Source: Helichrysum umbraculigerum
Taxonomy: Eukaryota; Streptophyta; Magnoliopsida; Asterales; Asteraceae
Assembly: GCA_949592205.1 (NCBI GenBank)
Contig: CATIUR010000003.1
Coordinates: 86,962,501-87,026,500 of the forward strand
Length of the DNA: 64,000 bases
Direction of reading: 5' to 3'
The number at the start of each line of letters is the position of its first letter. Positions within the stretch are counted from its first letter, which is position 1. The translations under genes were made by a program, and so were the position numbers. The notes below the pieces were generated by a model. It made no database searches and had not been told where the DNA came from. It saw nothing but the letters and a program-made list of their open reading frames with translations. Below are positions 34,719 through 46,790 of the stretch, piece after piece.

Positions 34719-37022
34719 TGTAACACCCACAACTTTAATGATTTGCGGAAGCACGATTTGGGTGTTACTAATCAATATACAAAGCACAAAGATATATAGT
34801 AAACGACTCTATATGCGTCGTTTTAACAAAAATATATTAACACTGAAATGTTTACAACGTTGAAGCTTTACATAGCTCGAGTTTAAATAAAAGAGAGATT
34901 TCAGTACATAAGTACTTGTACAAAATATACTAATGCAAGAAAATCTCTAAAGTCTGCATGCTGACTCGAGCTACAAATCCTGAAGCCGAAACAACCTACT
35001 GCTTGGTACCTGCGATACATGCTAAATGGGTCAGCTAAAGCTGGTGAGCTCACAGGTTTGAAATCAAATAATATAGTATGAACCGCAAGATTTAATAATG
35101 ATTTGCATCCAGCAAATAAAATGATAGTAATCGTGTATACAGCCATGAGCACATAGTTGAGCTTAACTCGAGGGCCGGGTCCCCTATAGAGAATTCCGGG
35201 CGAGGTGCCTCCACGAATGCCTAATCAACATTCGTCTTCCCAAATATTAGTACGTCCGTTTACCCGGTTAGTGCTTGCTAACCCGAACGAGGAGGGTCAA
35301 TCCTATATGGTACCATATACTAATATTCACGCTACAACGTATTAACAACTATGCTGACGGAGGACTTTAAATGATTAGTTGTGAAAAACTCATGTAGTAT
35401 ATGAAATGTTTGTACTTGCGTTCACATGTTAAAAATGAGCAATATATCACACCCCTAAGTAAAACAGTAAAAAGAGGGGCCATGAGACTCACCTGAGTCT
35501 GAAAGCGTTTAAATAAACGTAAGTTGATTAGCCGAGTGATGAAGTCCAAAGACTTGTAACCTGAGGGTGTCCACGACACGCGATGGTTATAAATATGATT
35601 GGGTATCTCAAAAGATCACCCTTGTAGTTGTTACACAACTATATATGTCCAAATTTCCACGATTTGGTTGATTATTGGATTTATGTTTTGAAAACGTGTA
35701 CGGCCGTTGGTGACAGGTTTATAGTATTAATCTCAACCTTATTATCTTGTTTTTCAAAGTATCTTGCTCGTATCATATATATATACCAATGTATTTCCGA
35801 AGTCGTGTAGTTTAAAGTTTAAAGTTTTACTAGTCCAACACTTAGTGAAAAAAAATCTGAGTTTTCTGTGTTTTGCGACACAACGTGCGACACAAAAGTT
35901 TGTCATGCGACACAAGGGTTGTGTCGCATAACATATGCGACACAATATCTATACGACACAAAGGGTGTGTCGCATAGATTCGAGATGCTGATTCAACAGC
36001 GACATAGTGATTGTGTCGTATAGTATTTGCGACATAAGGTACGACACAATATTGTGTCGCATAGTATACGACAGAATAGGCAAAATACGACACAACATGC
36101 GACACAAGGCTTGTGTCGCATTGAAGAACACCAGCCCAGAAAGTTTCGACTGCCGAGATTTTTCCGGCCAAAACTCAATTCAAACTCATTTTTAAGCTAT
36201 GAAATCGTGTTCTACTCTTTGTAATGGACATATATAAGTTATATAAAGACTATCAAGTGAAAATACTAAGAATCGAGTGGTTTCGGGATTTTGTCGGAAA
36301 CTTACAAAGTGTCGGATTGAAAATCCGAAAAGATAGCGTTGTAGATCGTTGCGAGGTGGTCGCGAATCTCTAAAAATCTTGATGATCCGAGTGCGTTTGA
36401 TTGTGTTATTTTGTGATTTAGGTGGTTTGGTGGTTTTTGGAGAAAAGAGAGAAAAGAGAGTAAGAGAGAGAGAGAAAAGGAAGAAATGAGAGAAAAGAGA
36501 AAGGGAGGTGGAGGTTATCCTCCACTTTTCAGTCTTCGCCCAGCGCTCCGTGTGGTGTTCGTTTTCTCTGTCATTTATGTTTTAATAAATATTTCGCGCG
36601 TTAATTATCCATTTTAAAATACGAATTTTGTTTAATAATTTAATTAAATTGTTTTACCAATTATCTAATAATTTAAAGATTTAAAATGTGATTTAAATAA
36701 TTTGCGTATTTTGGTGTTAATTAGGTAAGTTTCAATTGTACGAAGCGGGACAACTTTGGGAATAAAATTTAAACAGTAGTTTGGACCCAGTAATGTTTTC
36801 AGATAATGTTTTATACTTAAATATAAATTGTGTCACCAACGTCCATATTTATGGAACCGAAATACATTCGATTTAAATTGCGTACGATTTAATCAAATCG
36901 CATTTTCGTATATATTCAACAATATATATTTTGATACATAAATTAGCCTAACACAGAACTAATTACATGTATTAACATATGATTAGGCACTAATTACTAG
37001 TCCTAATTTGGCGGGTGTTACA
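34719..37022 (-). repeat. Element C 3' LTR (left copy)
   Basis: TG...CA ends. Sense landmarks are donor-like TTTGTAAG at 36305, palindrome cluster 36121-35874, acceptor-like TTTCACTAAG at 35841, donor-like CAG|GTGAGT at 35492, acceptor-like CAG at 35010 with CTGAC 21 nt before it, and the terminal stem with GCGGAAGC. It shares recognisable blocks with element A's LTR on both sides of the palindrome cluster. Confidence 0.93.
35874..36121. repeat. TGCGACACA palindrome cluster, element C left LTR
   Basis: The same core as in element A, TGCGACACA and TGTGTCGCA, about fifteen times in both orientations including TACGACACA variants. The flank on the right (CAGCCCAGAAA.TTTCG) is shared with element A, showing common descent of the cluster. 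Confidence 0.9.
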
Positions 37023-37056
37023 TTCTCCCTCTGTTAGAAGAATTTCGTCCCGAAAT
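37023..37056 (-). promoter_or_regulatory. Polypurine tract and pre-PPT hairpin of element C
   Basis: Sense AACAGAGGGAGAA directly before the 3' LTR. Just upstream, next to the pol stop, is the stem ATTTCG/CGAAAT. The same arrangement occurs in A and G. Confidence 0.8.
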
Positions 37057-40000
37057 TTAGCTCGAGGTCATGGTTGATTTAAAATCGGTGAATAGCTGAG
37101 GATACTTGAGTCGCATTTGGTCTTCCCGTTCCCAAGTGAATTCCGGACCTCGCCGCGAATTCCATCTGACTTTGACGATGGGAATACGACTTTGTTTTAG
37201 TTGTTTGACCTCACGGTCCATGATTTCGACAGGTTCCTCAACGAAATGAAGTTTGTCGTCAACACGAATTTCATCGAGTGGGATAATTAGTGTCTCATCA
37301 GACAGACATTTCTTCAAGATAGAAATGTGAAAAGTAGGGTGCACGCTGCTGAGTTCGGATGGCAGCTGCAATCGATAAGCTACGGGGCCAATCAGTTCGA
37401 GGATCTCAAAAGGCCCGATGTACCTGGGATTTAACTTCCCACGTTTGCCAAAACGGATGACGCCTTTCCAAGGCGATACTTTTAAGAGTACTCGATCCCC
37501 AACTTGGAACTCGAGTGGTTTGCGTCTCACGTCAGCATAACTTTTCTGACGATCACGTGCGGCTTTGAGTCGGTTTTGGATTTCCACAATTTTCTCAGTG
37601 GTGGCGTGTATGAGTTCAGGACCAGTGAGTTGACTATCTCCCACTTCAGTCCAACAGATCGGTGATCGGCACTTACGACCGTACAGTGCCTCAAAAGGTG
37701 CAGCCTTAATGCTGGCGTGATACCTGTTATTGTACGAGAATTCGCACAACGGTAGATGTCTTTCCCAGTTTGTACCGAAATCAACTACGCAGGAACGTAG
37801 CATATCTTCCAGTGTCTGAATGGTTCGTTCACTTTGGCCATCGGTTTGAGGATGGTACGCGGTGCTCATATCGAGACGAGTACCCAATGCTTTTTGAAGT
37901 GACTGCCAAAAGTGAGAGGTGAAGCGGGCATCTCTGTTGAGAAACGATTTCCTTAATGTAGATTTGTGCAAGGCACTCCATTTTATCGTTTTCCATGATT
38001 GCCAGGAAATGAGCAGATTTGGTGAGGCGATCAACGATCACCCAAATGGTATCGCAACCGTTCGAAGACTTGGGTAGTTTGGTTATGAAATCCAAGGCAA
38101 TTTGTTCCCATTTCCATTCAGGGATTTCAGGTTGTTGGAGTAAGCCGGCAGGTTTCTGATGTTCGGTTTTGACTTTCGAGCAAGTAAGACACTTGCTGAC
38201 ATAAGTGGCGATTTCGGCTTTCATGTTCGGCCACCAATAAAATTCCTTGATTCCGTGGTACATCTTATCGGATCCTGGATGGATAGAATATTTGGACTTG
38301 TGAGCCTCATCCATCACCAAGTCTCGTAGGTTCCCAAAATTAGGTAACCAGATTCGGTTTGAGAAATACCTAATCCCGTTAGGTCTGATTTCGAATTGTT
38401 TGTCAATACCCCGTAAGGCTTCGTTTTTGATGTTTTCAGGTTTCAGGGCTTCGATCTGAGCGGTATGAATCTGAATGGTAAGATCGTTGTGAATGGTCAT
38501 ACTGAGGGCTCGGACTCAAAGTGGTTTTGGTCGTTCCTTTCGACTGAGGGCATCGGCTACAACATTAGCCTTCCCTGGATGATACTTGATCTCGCAATCG
38601 TAATCGGTAAGCAACTCGACCCATCGACGTTGCCTCATATTGAGATCCTTCTGATCGAATATATGTTTGAGACTTTTATGATCGGTAAAGATTGTGCACT
38701 TAGTGCCGTAGAGATAATGTCTCCAGATTTTGAGAGCGAACACGACAGCTCCAAGTTCAAGGTCATGAGTGGTGTAGTTCTTTTCGTGAATTTTGAGTTG
38801 TCGTGAGGCATAAGCAATGACCTTGTCTCGTTGCATCTGTACACAACCGAGACCTTGGTGGGAAGCATCGCAGTATACCACGAAGTCATCGGTGCCTTCG
38901 GGTAAGGATAGAATGGGAGCACTGCAAAGCTTTTGTTTTAATAATTGGAACGCTGACTCTTGTTTATCAGTCCAATCGAACTTCTTTTCCTTTTGAGTCA
39001 GTACCGTGAGTGGTTGAGCTATTTTGGAGAAATTCTCGATGAATCGCCGATAGTACCCAGCAAGACCCAAGAATTGACGTACTTCAGTTGCAGTGGTGGG
39101 TGCTTGCCAGTCTTTGATAGCCTCGATTTTTGATGGGTCAACGTGAATTCCCTGACTGTCGATCACGTGACCAAGGAATTGAACTGTTTTTATCCAGAAC
39201 TCACACTTAGAGAATTTGGCGTAAAGCTCCTCGTGTCTAAGTAGTTCTAGGATGGTTTTGAGGTGTTGCGCATGTTCTTGCTCGTTGCGCGAATAAATGA
39301 GTATGTCATCGATAAAGACAATGACAAACTTGTCGAGGTACGGTTTACACACCCGGTTCATGAGGTCCATGAATACAGCCGGTGCGTTGGTTAGGCCAAA
39401 GGGAATCACTTGGAACTCGTAGTGCCCGTAACGAGTTCTGAAAGCAGTTTTTGGAATATCGGTGTCGCGAACCCGTAACTGATGATAGCCTGATCGCAGG
39501 TCGATTTTTGAGTAGAAACTTGAACCCTGAAGTTGGTCGAATAGATCATCAATGCGAGGAAGTGGGTATCGGTTTTTGACGGTCAATTTGTTCAACTCTC
39601 GATAGTCAATGCACATTCGAAAAGAACCGTCCTTCTTTTTAACAAATAAGACCGGAGCTCCCCAAGGTGAAGAACTCGGTCTGATGAATCCTCTATCCAG
39701 GAGTTCCTGTAACTGGGTGGACAACTCCTGCAGTTCGGATGGGGCTAAACGGTACGGTGCGCGGGCCACCGGTGCGGCACCCGGCACGAGATCGATTAAG
39801 AACTCAACCTGTCTCGGTGGAGGTAGACCAGGTAGTTCTTCCGGAAAGACTTCGGGAAAGTCTCTAACAATTGGCACATCCTCAAGTCGCTTCTCCTCCG
39901 ACTTCTTCTCTGTGATGTGTGCGAGTATTGCAGGGTAACCCTTTCTCAGAAATTTTCGGGTTTTTAAGCAGGAGATGATATTGAGTCTCGTCCCACCGGT

Positions 40001-41494
40001 CTCCCCCTGTATGATCAAGGTTCTACCGACGACGAGTGGGATACTGACGATCTTATCGTAACAAACGATTTCGGCTCGGTGTTTGGACAACCAGTCCATT
40101 CCAATGATGACGTTGAAACTTCCGATTTCAACGGGTACAAGATCGATTGAAAATGTTTCGTCAGCTAGGTTTAGAGTGCAATTAGGTATCACACTATTGG
40201 TTTCTATAAGTTTCCCATTTGCTAGCTCTACAGTGTACTTAACATCTAAGGCAACAGGAGTGATGTCGAGTAGTGGGCAAAAGTCATCAGAGATAAAGCT
40301 TCTATCAGCACCAGTATCAAATAGAACAGAAGCACTTAAGTTGTTGAGGAGGAACATACCCGAGACCACATTCAGGTCTTGGCGGGCGTCCCCGGAGTTG
40401 ATGACGAAGGCTCTACTTCGGGTGTTGTGGTTGTTGTTGTTGCGGTTGTTGTTGTTGTTGTTGTTGTTGTTGCTCTGGTTCTTCAGTTTTGGGCACGTGT
40501 CCCTGAAGTGCCCGGGGTTCCCACATTCAAAGCAGACCTTGGGTGGCCTAGTGTTGTTGTTGGAATTGTTGTTGGTAGGGGAACGGCAATCTTGGGTGAG
40601 GTGACCATGCCTCTTGCAATTGCAGCAAAAGGAACCACAGGAACCTTCGTGGTGGCGGCTGCACTTGGAACAATAGGGTTTGCTCCTAGTGTAGCCCCTT
40701 TTGATGTCTGTGGTGGTGTTGTAGGCTTTGATGGTGTCGGATTTCTTGTTTTGTTGGTTTGGGTGGTTGTTGTGGTAGTTGGACCACTTTCTTTTGTTGT
40801 TGTGGGAGGATGAAGTGGGTGGTTCAGAATCTTGGCTCATTGCCATCAGGTCTTGGGCCAGTAGGATTGCACCGTCAATGGTGGCTTGGTTTGAAGAGGC
40901 AACGTGCCCCCGAACAGGCTCAGGAAGACCAAGGATGTACTTCCTGATTTTATCAGGTTCTGTGCTCACCATAGCTGGGCGGAGGGCAGCGAGTTGCTGG
41001 AACCTGGTGGTATAACCATCGATATCACCACCCTGAACCCTTAGGTTCCAGAACTCCTCGTCCAGCTTTTGGAGTTTGTCGATCGAACAGTATTTGGCGG
41101 TGAGTTTTGCTTTCAAGTCCTCCCAAGAGAGTTGGTAGGCAGTGTCAGCACCCACTGATTGGGAATATGAGTTCCACCAAGAGTGGGCATCATCTTCGAG
41201 AGAGCAGGTGGCGAAGTTTACTTTATCGTTTTCCGCGCATTTGCTGACACGGAAAACAGTTTCCATCTTCTCGAACCATCTGATCAGTCCGATGGCTCCT
41301 TCAGTACCCTTGAAGCTGGAGGGTTTGCAGCTCTGAAAGTCCTTGTAAGAACAAGGTTTAGTAGCGGGGGTTTCAGCGGTATCGCTGTTCCTCGCGGAAT
41401 TCTGTGGAGTATTCCGAGCCAAGGCTTCAGTCACAGCCTGGGTTATGAGCGATGTAAGCTGAGCATCGGTGTATGGTCTTGTCTTTGGCGGCAT
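37057..41494 (-). pseudogene. Gag-Pol of element C, broken
   Basis: Starts at 41494 (MPPKTRPYTD). The first 992 codons hold Gag (about residues 45-220), two CCHC knuckles (CCNCKRHGHLTQDC, CFECGNPGHFRDTC at about 290-335), an Asn run encoded by a GTT/AAC microsatellite, protease DTGADRSF near 393, reverse transcriptase with CIDYRELN and FIDDIL, and RNase H to LSRKERPKPL. An in-frame TGA at 38516-38518 ends this part. The same frame resumes as integrase (HPGSDKMYHG, CLTC, LDFITKLPK). Near 37935 a deletion with frameshift removes the region around the second catalytic Asp. The rest (SERTIQTLED, YNNRYHASI, GPEFTWERED) is open to 37057. The C-terminus is Tekay/Del-like. Confidence 0.92.
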
Positions 41495-41789
41495 GATTCT
41501 TCAATAAAAGAAATGAAGATACATGAGATATTGTAAGAAAATTGTATTTTTCTCAGATATACATGTATAAAGGCGGTAATACATAACATCAATATGAAAA
41601 AGAAATATGGCAATTAGTATAAGTAGAAACAGCAAGGAATATTTGATAGAAAATACGAATTCAAAGGTTACATCTCACGGATGTATTACAAAAGGTGTCG
41701 GGAATTGTTACATCCGACCGAATTATAGAGTAGCGCTTAGATAGTTATTAAACTACAAGATAGATTACAAGACAAGAACTACACTAGTC
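41495..41789 (-). other. Spacer between accessory frame and gag, element C
   Basis: About 300 bp of noncoding AT-rich sequence on the 5' side of gag. No ORF or clear hairpin array. Confidence 0.5.
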
Positions 41790-42275
41790 TTAACGTCGAT
41801 TAATCTGCTCCATCATTTCAATGAGACGATCCACCGTATTTGCAAGTCTGCTGGCCTATCGGGCATTGTCTTCAGCCAATGCTAGTCGCTGTACCAATCC
41901 ACGGGCATATTCTTCCGTTTCCCGTGAGCGTTGTTCACATTCTTCTAGCCTGTGTTTCAAAAGGGCGGTTTCTACGCTTATCTCCACCACTTTGTTGAAA
42001 AGAATATCTACATTGTTAACGGTGGTTTCGTGATCCTCGGAGACTTGTTCGATGCGTTCGAGGGATGTAAGTCTCCAGTTTTCGTTTGTTTCCTCCAACA
42101 CGACATCCATGGTGCGAAGTCGCTGCTCGTGTTGGTTCACCCTAGCGGCTAAGGCCGGCAAGGTGAAGTGAGTGGGGTACGGGCCAGCTCGAGGCAACCT
42201 GGCGTTCCTCCTTGCTACCCTTGGGTTCTGTGTCCCGGATTGAGAGCGCGATGAATTGAGTGGTGTGTTTGCCAT
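41790..42275 (-). pseudogene. Coiled-coil accessory frame upstream of gag, element C
   Basis: An extra gene between primer site and gag. It starts at 42275 (MANTPLNSSRSQ) with a basic Ser/Arg-rich N-terminus of about 30 residues (RVARRNARLPRAG). A long heptad-like helix follows (VNQHEQRLRTMDVVLEE... to HRLEECEQRSRETEE), rich in Glu, Arg, Leu and Val with almost no Pro or Gly: a probable coiled coil. A TAG at 41856-41858 interrupts it after 139 codons. The frame then stays open for 21 more helical-looking codons to TAA at 41790-41792, so the ancestral product was about 161 residues. I do not recognise the family. A basic start plus coiled coil would suit a dimeric nucleic-acid-binding or particle protein, which is inference only. 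Confidence 0.65.
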
Positions 42276-42603
42276 TGCTGAGACAAAGCGTTAATAAGAG
42301 TGAGGCCTATATTCATATAGCTCCTATATAATATAGCCTATTGAGTGTCTAGCACAAACATGTTTAAGTCTCGGTCCTCTCGAGGTCAGAGTCTTCTAGT
42401 GTACTTCTGTTCAACATAACCGTTTCAGACCTTACATCATCTTTCCTTAATTGTACATAGTTGATCAGGCTATGTTAAATTAAAGTCTTATGCTGTAATT
42501 CCTGAACCAGTCATGCCTAATAAGAAAATACCGCCTAATGGTCATAGTTTAGGCCCACTAAATGCAACCTAGTTCACTATAACCTTAGGCTCTGATACCA
42601 ATC
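42276..42603 (-). other. Element C proximal leader with primer site
   Basis: Includes the primer site TGGTATCAGAGC (sense, 42589-42600). Aligns with element A's leader (shared ATGCAACCTAGTTCACTA and the flanking GGCCTAT...TCTAGCACA blocks), the best evidence that A and C are close relatives. Confidence 0.8.
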
Positions 42604-44909
42604 TGTAACACCCCCAACTTTAATGATTTGCGGAAGCACGATTTGGGTGTTACTAATCAATATACAAAGCACAAAGATATATAGTAAACGACTCTATATG
42701 CGTCGTTTTAATAAAAATATATTAACACTGAAATGTTTACAACGTTGAAGCTTTACATAGCTCGAGTTTAAATAAAAGAGAGATTTCAGTACATAAGTAC
42801 TTGTACAAAATATACTAATGCAAGAAAATCTCTAAAGTCTGCATGCTGACTCGAGCTACAAATCCTGAAGCCGAAACAACCTACTGCTTGGTACCTGCGA
42901 TACATGCTAAATGGGTCAGCTAAAGCTGGTGAGCTCACAGGTTTGAAATCAAATAATATAGTATGAACCGCAAGATTTAATAATGATTTTCATCCAGCAA
43001 ATAAAATGATAGTAATCGTGTATACAGCCATGAGCACAAAGTTGAGCTTAACTCGAGGGCCGGGTCCCCTATAGAGAATTCCGGGCGAGGTGCCTCCACG
43101 AATGCCTAATCAACATTCGTCTTCCCAAATATTAGTACGTCCGTTTACCCGGTTAGTGCTTGCTAACCCGAACGAGGAGGGTCAATCCTATATGGTACCA
43201 TATACTAATATTCACGCTACAACATATTAACAACTATGCTGACGGAGGACTTTAAATGATTAGTTGTGAAAAACTCATGTAGTATATGAAATATTTGTAC
43301 TTGCGTTCACATGTTAAAAATGAGCAATATATCACACCCCTGAGTAAAACAGTAAAAAGAGGGGCCATGAGACTCACCTGAGTCTGAAAGCGTTTAAATA
43401 AACGTAAGTTGATTAGCCGAGTGATGAAGTCCAAAGACTTGTAACCTGAGGGTGTCCACGACATGCGATGGTTATAAATATGATTGGGTATCTCAAAAGA
43501 TCACCCTTGTAGTTGTTACACAACTATATATGTCCAAATTTCTACGATTTGGTTGATTATTGGATTTATGTTTTGAAAACGTGTACGGCCCTTGGTGACA
43601 GGTTTATAGTATTAATCTCAACCTTATTATCTTGTTTTTCAAAGTATCTTGCTCGTATCATATATATATACCAATGTATTTCCGAAGTCGTGTAGTTTAA
43701 AGTTTAAAGTTTTACTAGTCCAACACTTAGTGAAAAAAAATCTGAGTTTTCTGTGTTTTGCGACACAACGTGCGACACAAAAGTTTGTCATGCGACACAA
43801 GGGTTGTGTCGCATAACATATGCGACACAATATCTATACGACACAAAGGGTGTGTCGCATAGATTCGAGATGCTGATTCAACAGCGACATAGTGATTGTG
43901 TCGTATAGTATTTGCGACATAAGGTACGACACAATATTGTGTCGCATAGTATACGACAGAATAGGCAAAATACGACACAATATGCGACACAAGGCTTGTG
44001 TCGCATTGAAGAACACCAGCCCAGAAAGTTTCGACTGCCGAGATTTTTTCGGCCAAAACCCAATTCAAACTCATTTTTAAGCTATGAAATCGTGTTCTAC
44101 TCTTTGTAATGGACATATATAAGTTATATAAACGACTATCAAGTGAAAAATACTAAGAATCGAGTGGTTTCGGGATTTTGTCGGAAACTTACAAAGTGTC
44201 GGATTGAAAATCCGAAAAGATAGCGTTGTAGATCGTTGCGAGGTGGTCGCGAATCTCTAAAAATCTTGATGATCCAAGTGCGTTTGATTGTGTTATTTTG
44301 TGATTTAGGTGGTTTGGTGGTTTTTGGAGAAAAGAGAGAAAAGAGAGTAAGAGAGAGAGAGAAAAGGAAGAAATGAGAGAAAAGAGAAAGGGAGGTGGAG
44401 GTTATCCTCCACTTTTCAGTCTTCGCCCCGCGCTCCGTGTGGTGTTCGTTTTCTCCGTCATTTACGTTTTAATAAATATTTCACGCGTTAATTATTCATT
44501 TTAAAATACGAATTTTGTTTAATAATTTAATTAAATTGTTTTACCAATTATCTAATAATTTAAAGATTTAAAATGTGATTTAAATAATTTGCGTATTTTG
44601 GTGTTAATTAGGTAAGTTTCAATTGTACGAAGCGGGACAACTTTGGGAATAAAATTTAAACAGTAGTTTGGACCCAGTAATGTTTTCAGATAATGTTTTA
44701 TACTTAAATATAAATTGTGTCACCAACGTCCATATTTATAGAACCGAAATACATTCGATTTAAATTGCGTACGATTTAATCAAATCGCATTTTCGTATAT
44801 ATTCAACAATATATATTTCGATACATAAATTAGCCTAACATAGAACTAATTACATGTATTAACATATGATTAGGCACTAATTACTAGTCCTAATTTGGTG
44901 GGTGTTACA
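42604..44909 (-). repeat. Element C 5' LTR (right copy)
   Basis: Partner of 34719-37022 with the same landmarks. The primer site follows at 42600. Confidence 0.93.
43759..44008. repeat. TGCGACACA palindrome cluster, element C right LTR
   Basis: Counterpart of 35874-36121, nearly unchanged despite about 1 percent divergence elsewhere in the LTR. Confidence 0.9.
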
Positions 44910-45090
44910 TTGAATACTTTAACGCTCCTACAAAATTATAAATAATGATAGATTAGTATTAAACTTGTATATCCAACTAAAACTTTTAATCAATACAAAA
45001 AGGTTGTAGTGATCTTTTAAAAGATTTAAAAGCTCCCAACCAACATACATATACTCTCTTTCTTTATCATCAAAAATATATAGTAAAAAA

Positions 45091-45391
45091 TAGGGTTTAA
45101 TTCACGGATCGCCAACGTACTCTTCTTTTTGTTCCAAGCTCACCGATCAACCGGTTTTATTAGCAGGACCATCAACGTACTTGTTACTTTTGTGTTGAGG
45201 TCACCAATGTACTTTTACATACGGGTTTGAGATCGCCAACATACTTGTTAGTACGGGGTTAAGATCGCTAACAAAAATTACAAAGAAATTCATTTTTTTA
45301 AAGTACGTTGGTGATCCTGGTAATAAAACCGGTTGATTGGTGATCTCGAAACAAAAAAGAGAGTACGTTAGCGATCCGTGAGTTAAACCTA
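45091..45391. repeat. MITE with ~90-bp inverted repeats
   Basis: Left GGTTTAATTCACGGATCGCC and the complement of the right GGCGATCC-type end pair over about 90 bp (shared ACCGGTTTTATTA and CAACGTAC), giving a 300-bp foldback unit. A 14-bp direct repeat (AAATATATAGTAAA) stands on both sides but not directly abutting, so the true ends and superfamily are uncertain. Confidence 0.7.
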
Positions 45392-45470
45392 ATAAATATA
45401 TAGTAAATTTTATAGAAAGAGAACAAGAAATATTAAAAAAGAAACTTGATAAAGGAAACATAAGATGATA

Positions 45471-45720
45471 CTCCCTTCGTCCCAATTTTATTGTCCTCAG
45501 ACAAAAAACACGCAGTTTAACAAAACATCACCCTCTCTCTTACTTTTTGGTAAGAAGACACTTTTACCATTTACTTTTTACCTACCTTTTTGTCTTACAT
45601 ATATAAATTAGGGGCAAAAATGAACTTTATCTCATTATTCTTATCTATTTATGGAAGTGGACAATTAAATTGGGACATCCCAAAAAGGAATACTGGACAG
45701 TAGAATCGGGACGGAGGGAG
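45471..45720. repeat. Stowaway-type MITE, copy 1
   Basis: 250 bp, starts CTCCCTTCGTCCCAATTTTA and ends in GGGACGGAGGGAG, flanked by TA on both sides. These are diagnostic features of Stowaway elements moved by Tc1/mariner transposases. Confidence 0.9.
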
Positions 45721-45794
45721 TATTACACAATAATAAAGTTACGTATTGTATTCTGTTAAAAAAAGAGAAATATAATTTTAATATTGAATATAAA

Positions 45795-46325
45795 TCTTCT
45801 CTCGATAGAGTGCGGGGTATGTGGTATGGAGGATGAGTCTTTAGAACACATCTTCGGTTCCTGTGTACTAGCTGTACAGGTTTAGGAGTTTGTTTCACAA
45901 TGGTGCCGGATATCACCCTTCTTCTTTTTTTCGGTAAGAGATTTACCAATTTTAGCATTACATTTGAGAGGGGACGTGGGATGGAAACATGCGGTTCACC
46001 TGATTATTACCGCATCGATCTGGTGTTTATGGAAGAATAGAAATGATGCTATTTTTAATTCAAAAAGAGGCTCGGTGAGTTCAATTACCGAGGAAATTCG
46101 GTTACTATTGTTCACCTGGATCAAGAGTCGGTCGACATACAAAGCTTTGACATGGGGAAATTGGAGTGATTTTAATTTTCATTCGTTTTAGCTACTTTGA
46201 TATATCTCTTGGTGCCCTTTTTTAAGGGATTGGTGTAAGTAACATGTGGGTTTGTCTTGAGTATTCAACATTCTGTTGGCTTAAATTATAATGGAATTGT
46301 TTTTGTTGGTCGTTCAAAAAAAATA
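45795..46325 (+). pseudogene. LINE ORF2 C-terminal fragment
   Basis: A 5'-truncated LINE tail on the plus strand. Readable residues include CGVCGMEDESLEHIFGSC (the zf-RVT Cys/His motif of plant LINE reverse transcriptases), then after a TAG and a break GWKHAVHLIITASIWCLWKNRNDAIFN, a segment typical of the ORF2 end. The stop near 46191 is followed by about 120 bp of 3' UTR and an A-rich run near 46317. Inactive. The 5' junction is approximate. Confidence 0.75.
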
Positions 46326-46790
46326 ATAAATGGATCTGTCACGTCAAGATTATGATTTGTCCACGGAACATGCAATCATATTTTTCTGCAAAACTAAAGT
46401 CACTTTCCCTTTTTAAGAAATTAAAAGATGGTGCAAGATCATCTTTTGTTCTTTTTATTGAGCTTTTGTAAACTTTATTGAGTTTTTGACATATTATACT
46501 CCCCTTTTATGAAATGTACCATTAAATTAAATATATTATGAATATATAGTTTATATTTAATAGTATAATAAAAGATCATTAACCTAGCGATATTATGTTG
46601 CGTTCCAAGTAGGAGGTTGGTAGTTCAAGACTTAGGATGAACAAATGTATATATTCGTGTTAAGGGGTGCATGAGTGTTTGACTTTCTAAAAAAAGTGTA
46701 AATAAAATAATATTCTCTAGATATATTATATCTTCTATCTATCTATATCTATATCTATCTATATACTAATAAAAAGAAAACTCTTATTTA
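46326..46790. other. AT-rich spacer
   Basis: No gene seen. Contains a short TATC-type simple repeat near 46735-46765. Confidence 0.45.

Larger units (their letters stand above)
34719..44909 (-). mobile_element. Element C: full-length chromovirus with broken pol
   Basis: Complete 10.2-kb insertion with TSD TTGAA (34714-34718 and 44910-44914). LTRs of 2,304 and 2,306 bp differ at roughly 23 sites by eye, about 1 percent, so it is older than A and B. Sense order: 5' LTR, primer site 42589-42600, leader, coiled-coil accessory frame, Gag-Pol, pre-PPT hairpin, polypurine tract, 3' LTR. The pol gene has a nonsense codon and an integrase deletion, so this copy cannot move alone. Confidence 0.95.

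Noticed and set aside
39609..41536. Several plus-strand frames opposite element C pol, one rich in Val/Leu
   Set aside because: They are complements of Gag-Pol coding sequence; the Val/Leu runs come from the Asn microsatellite read backwards.
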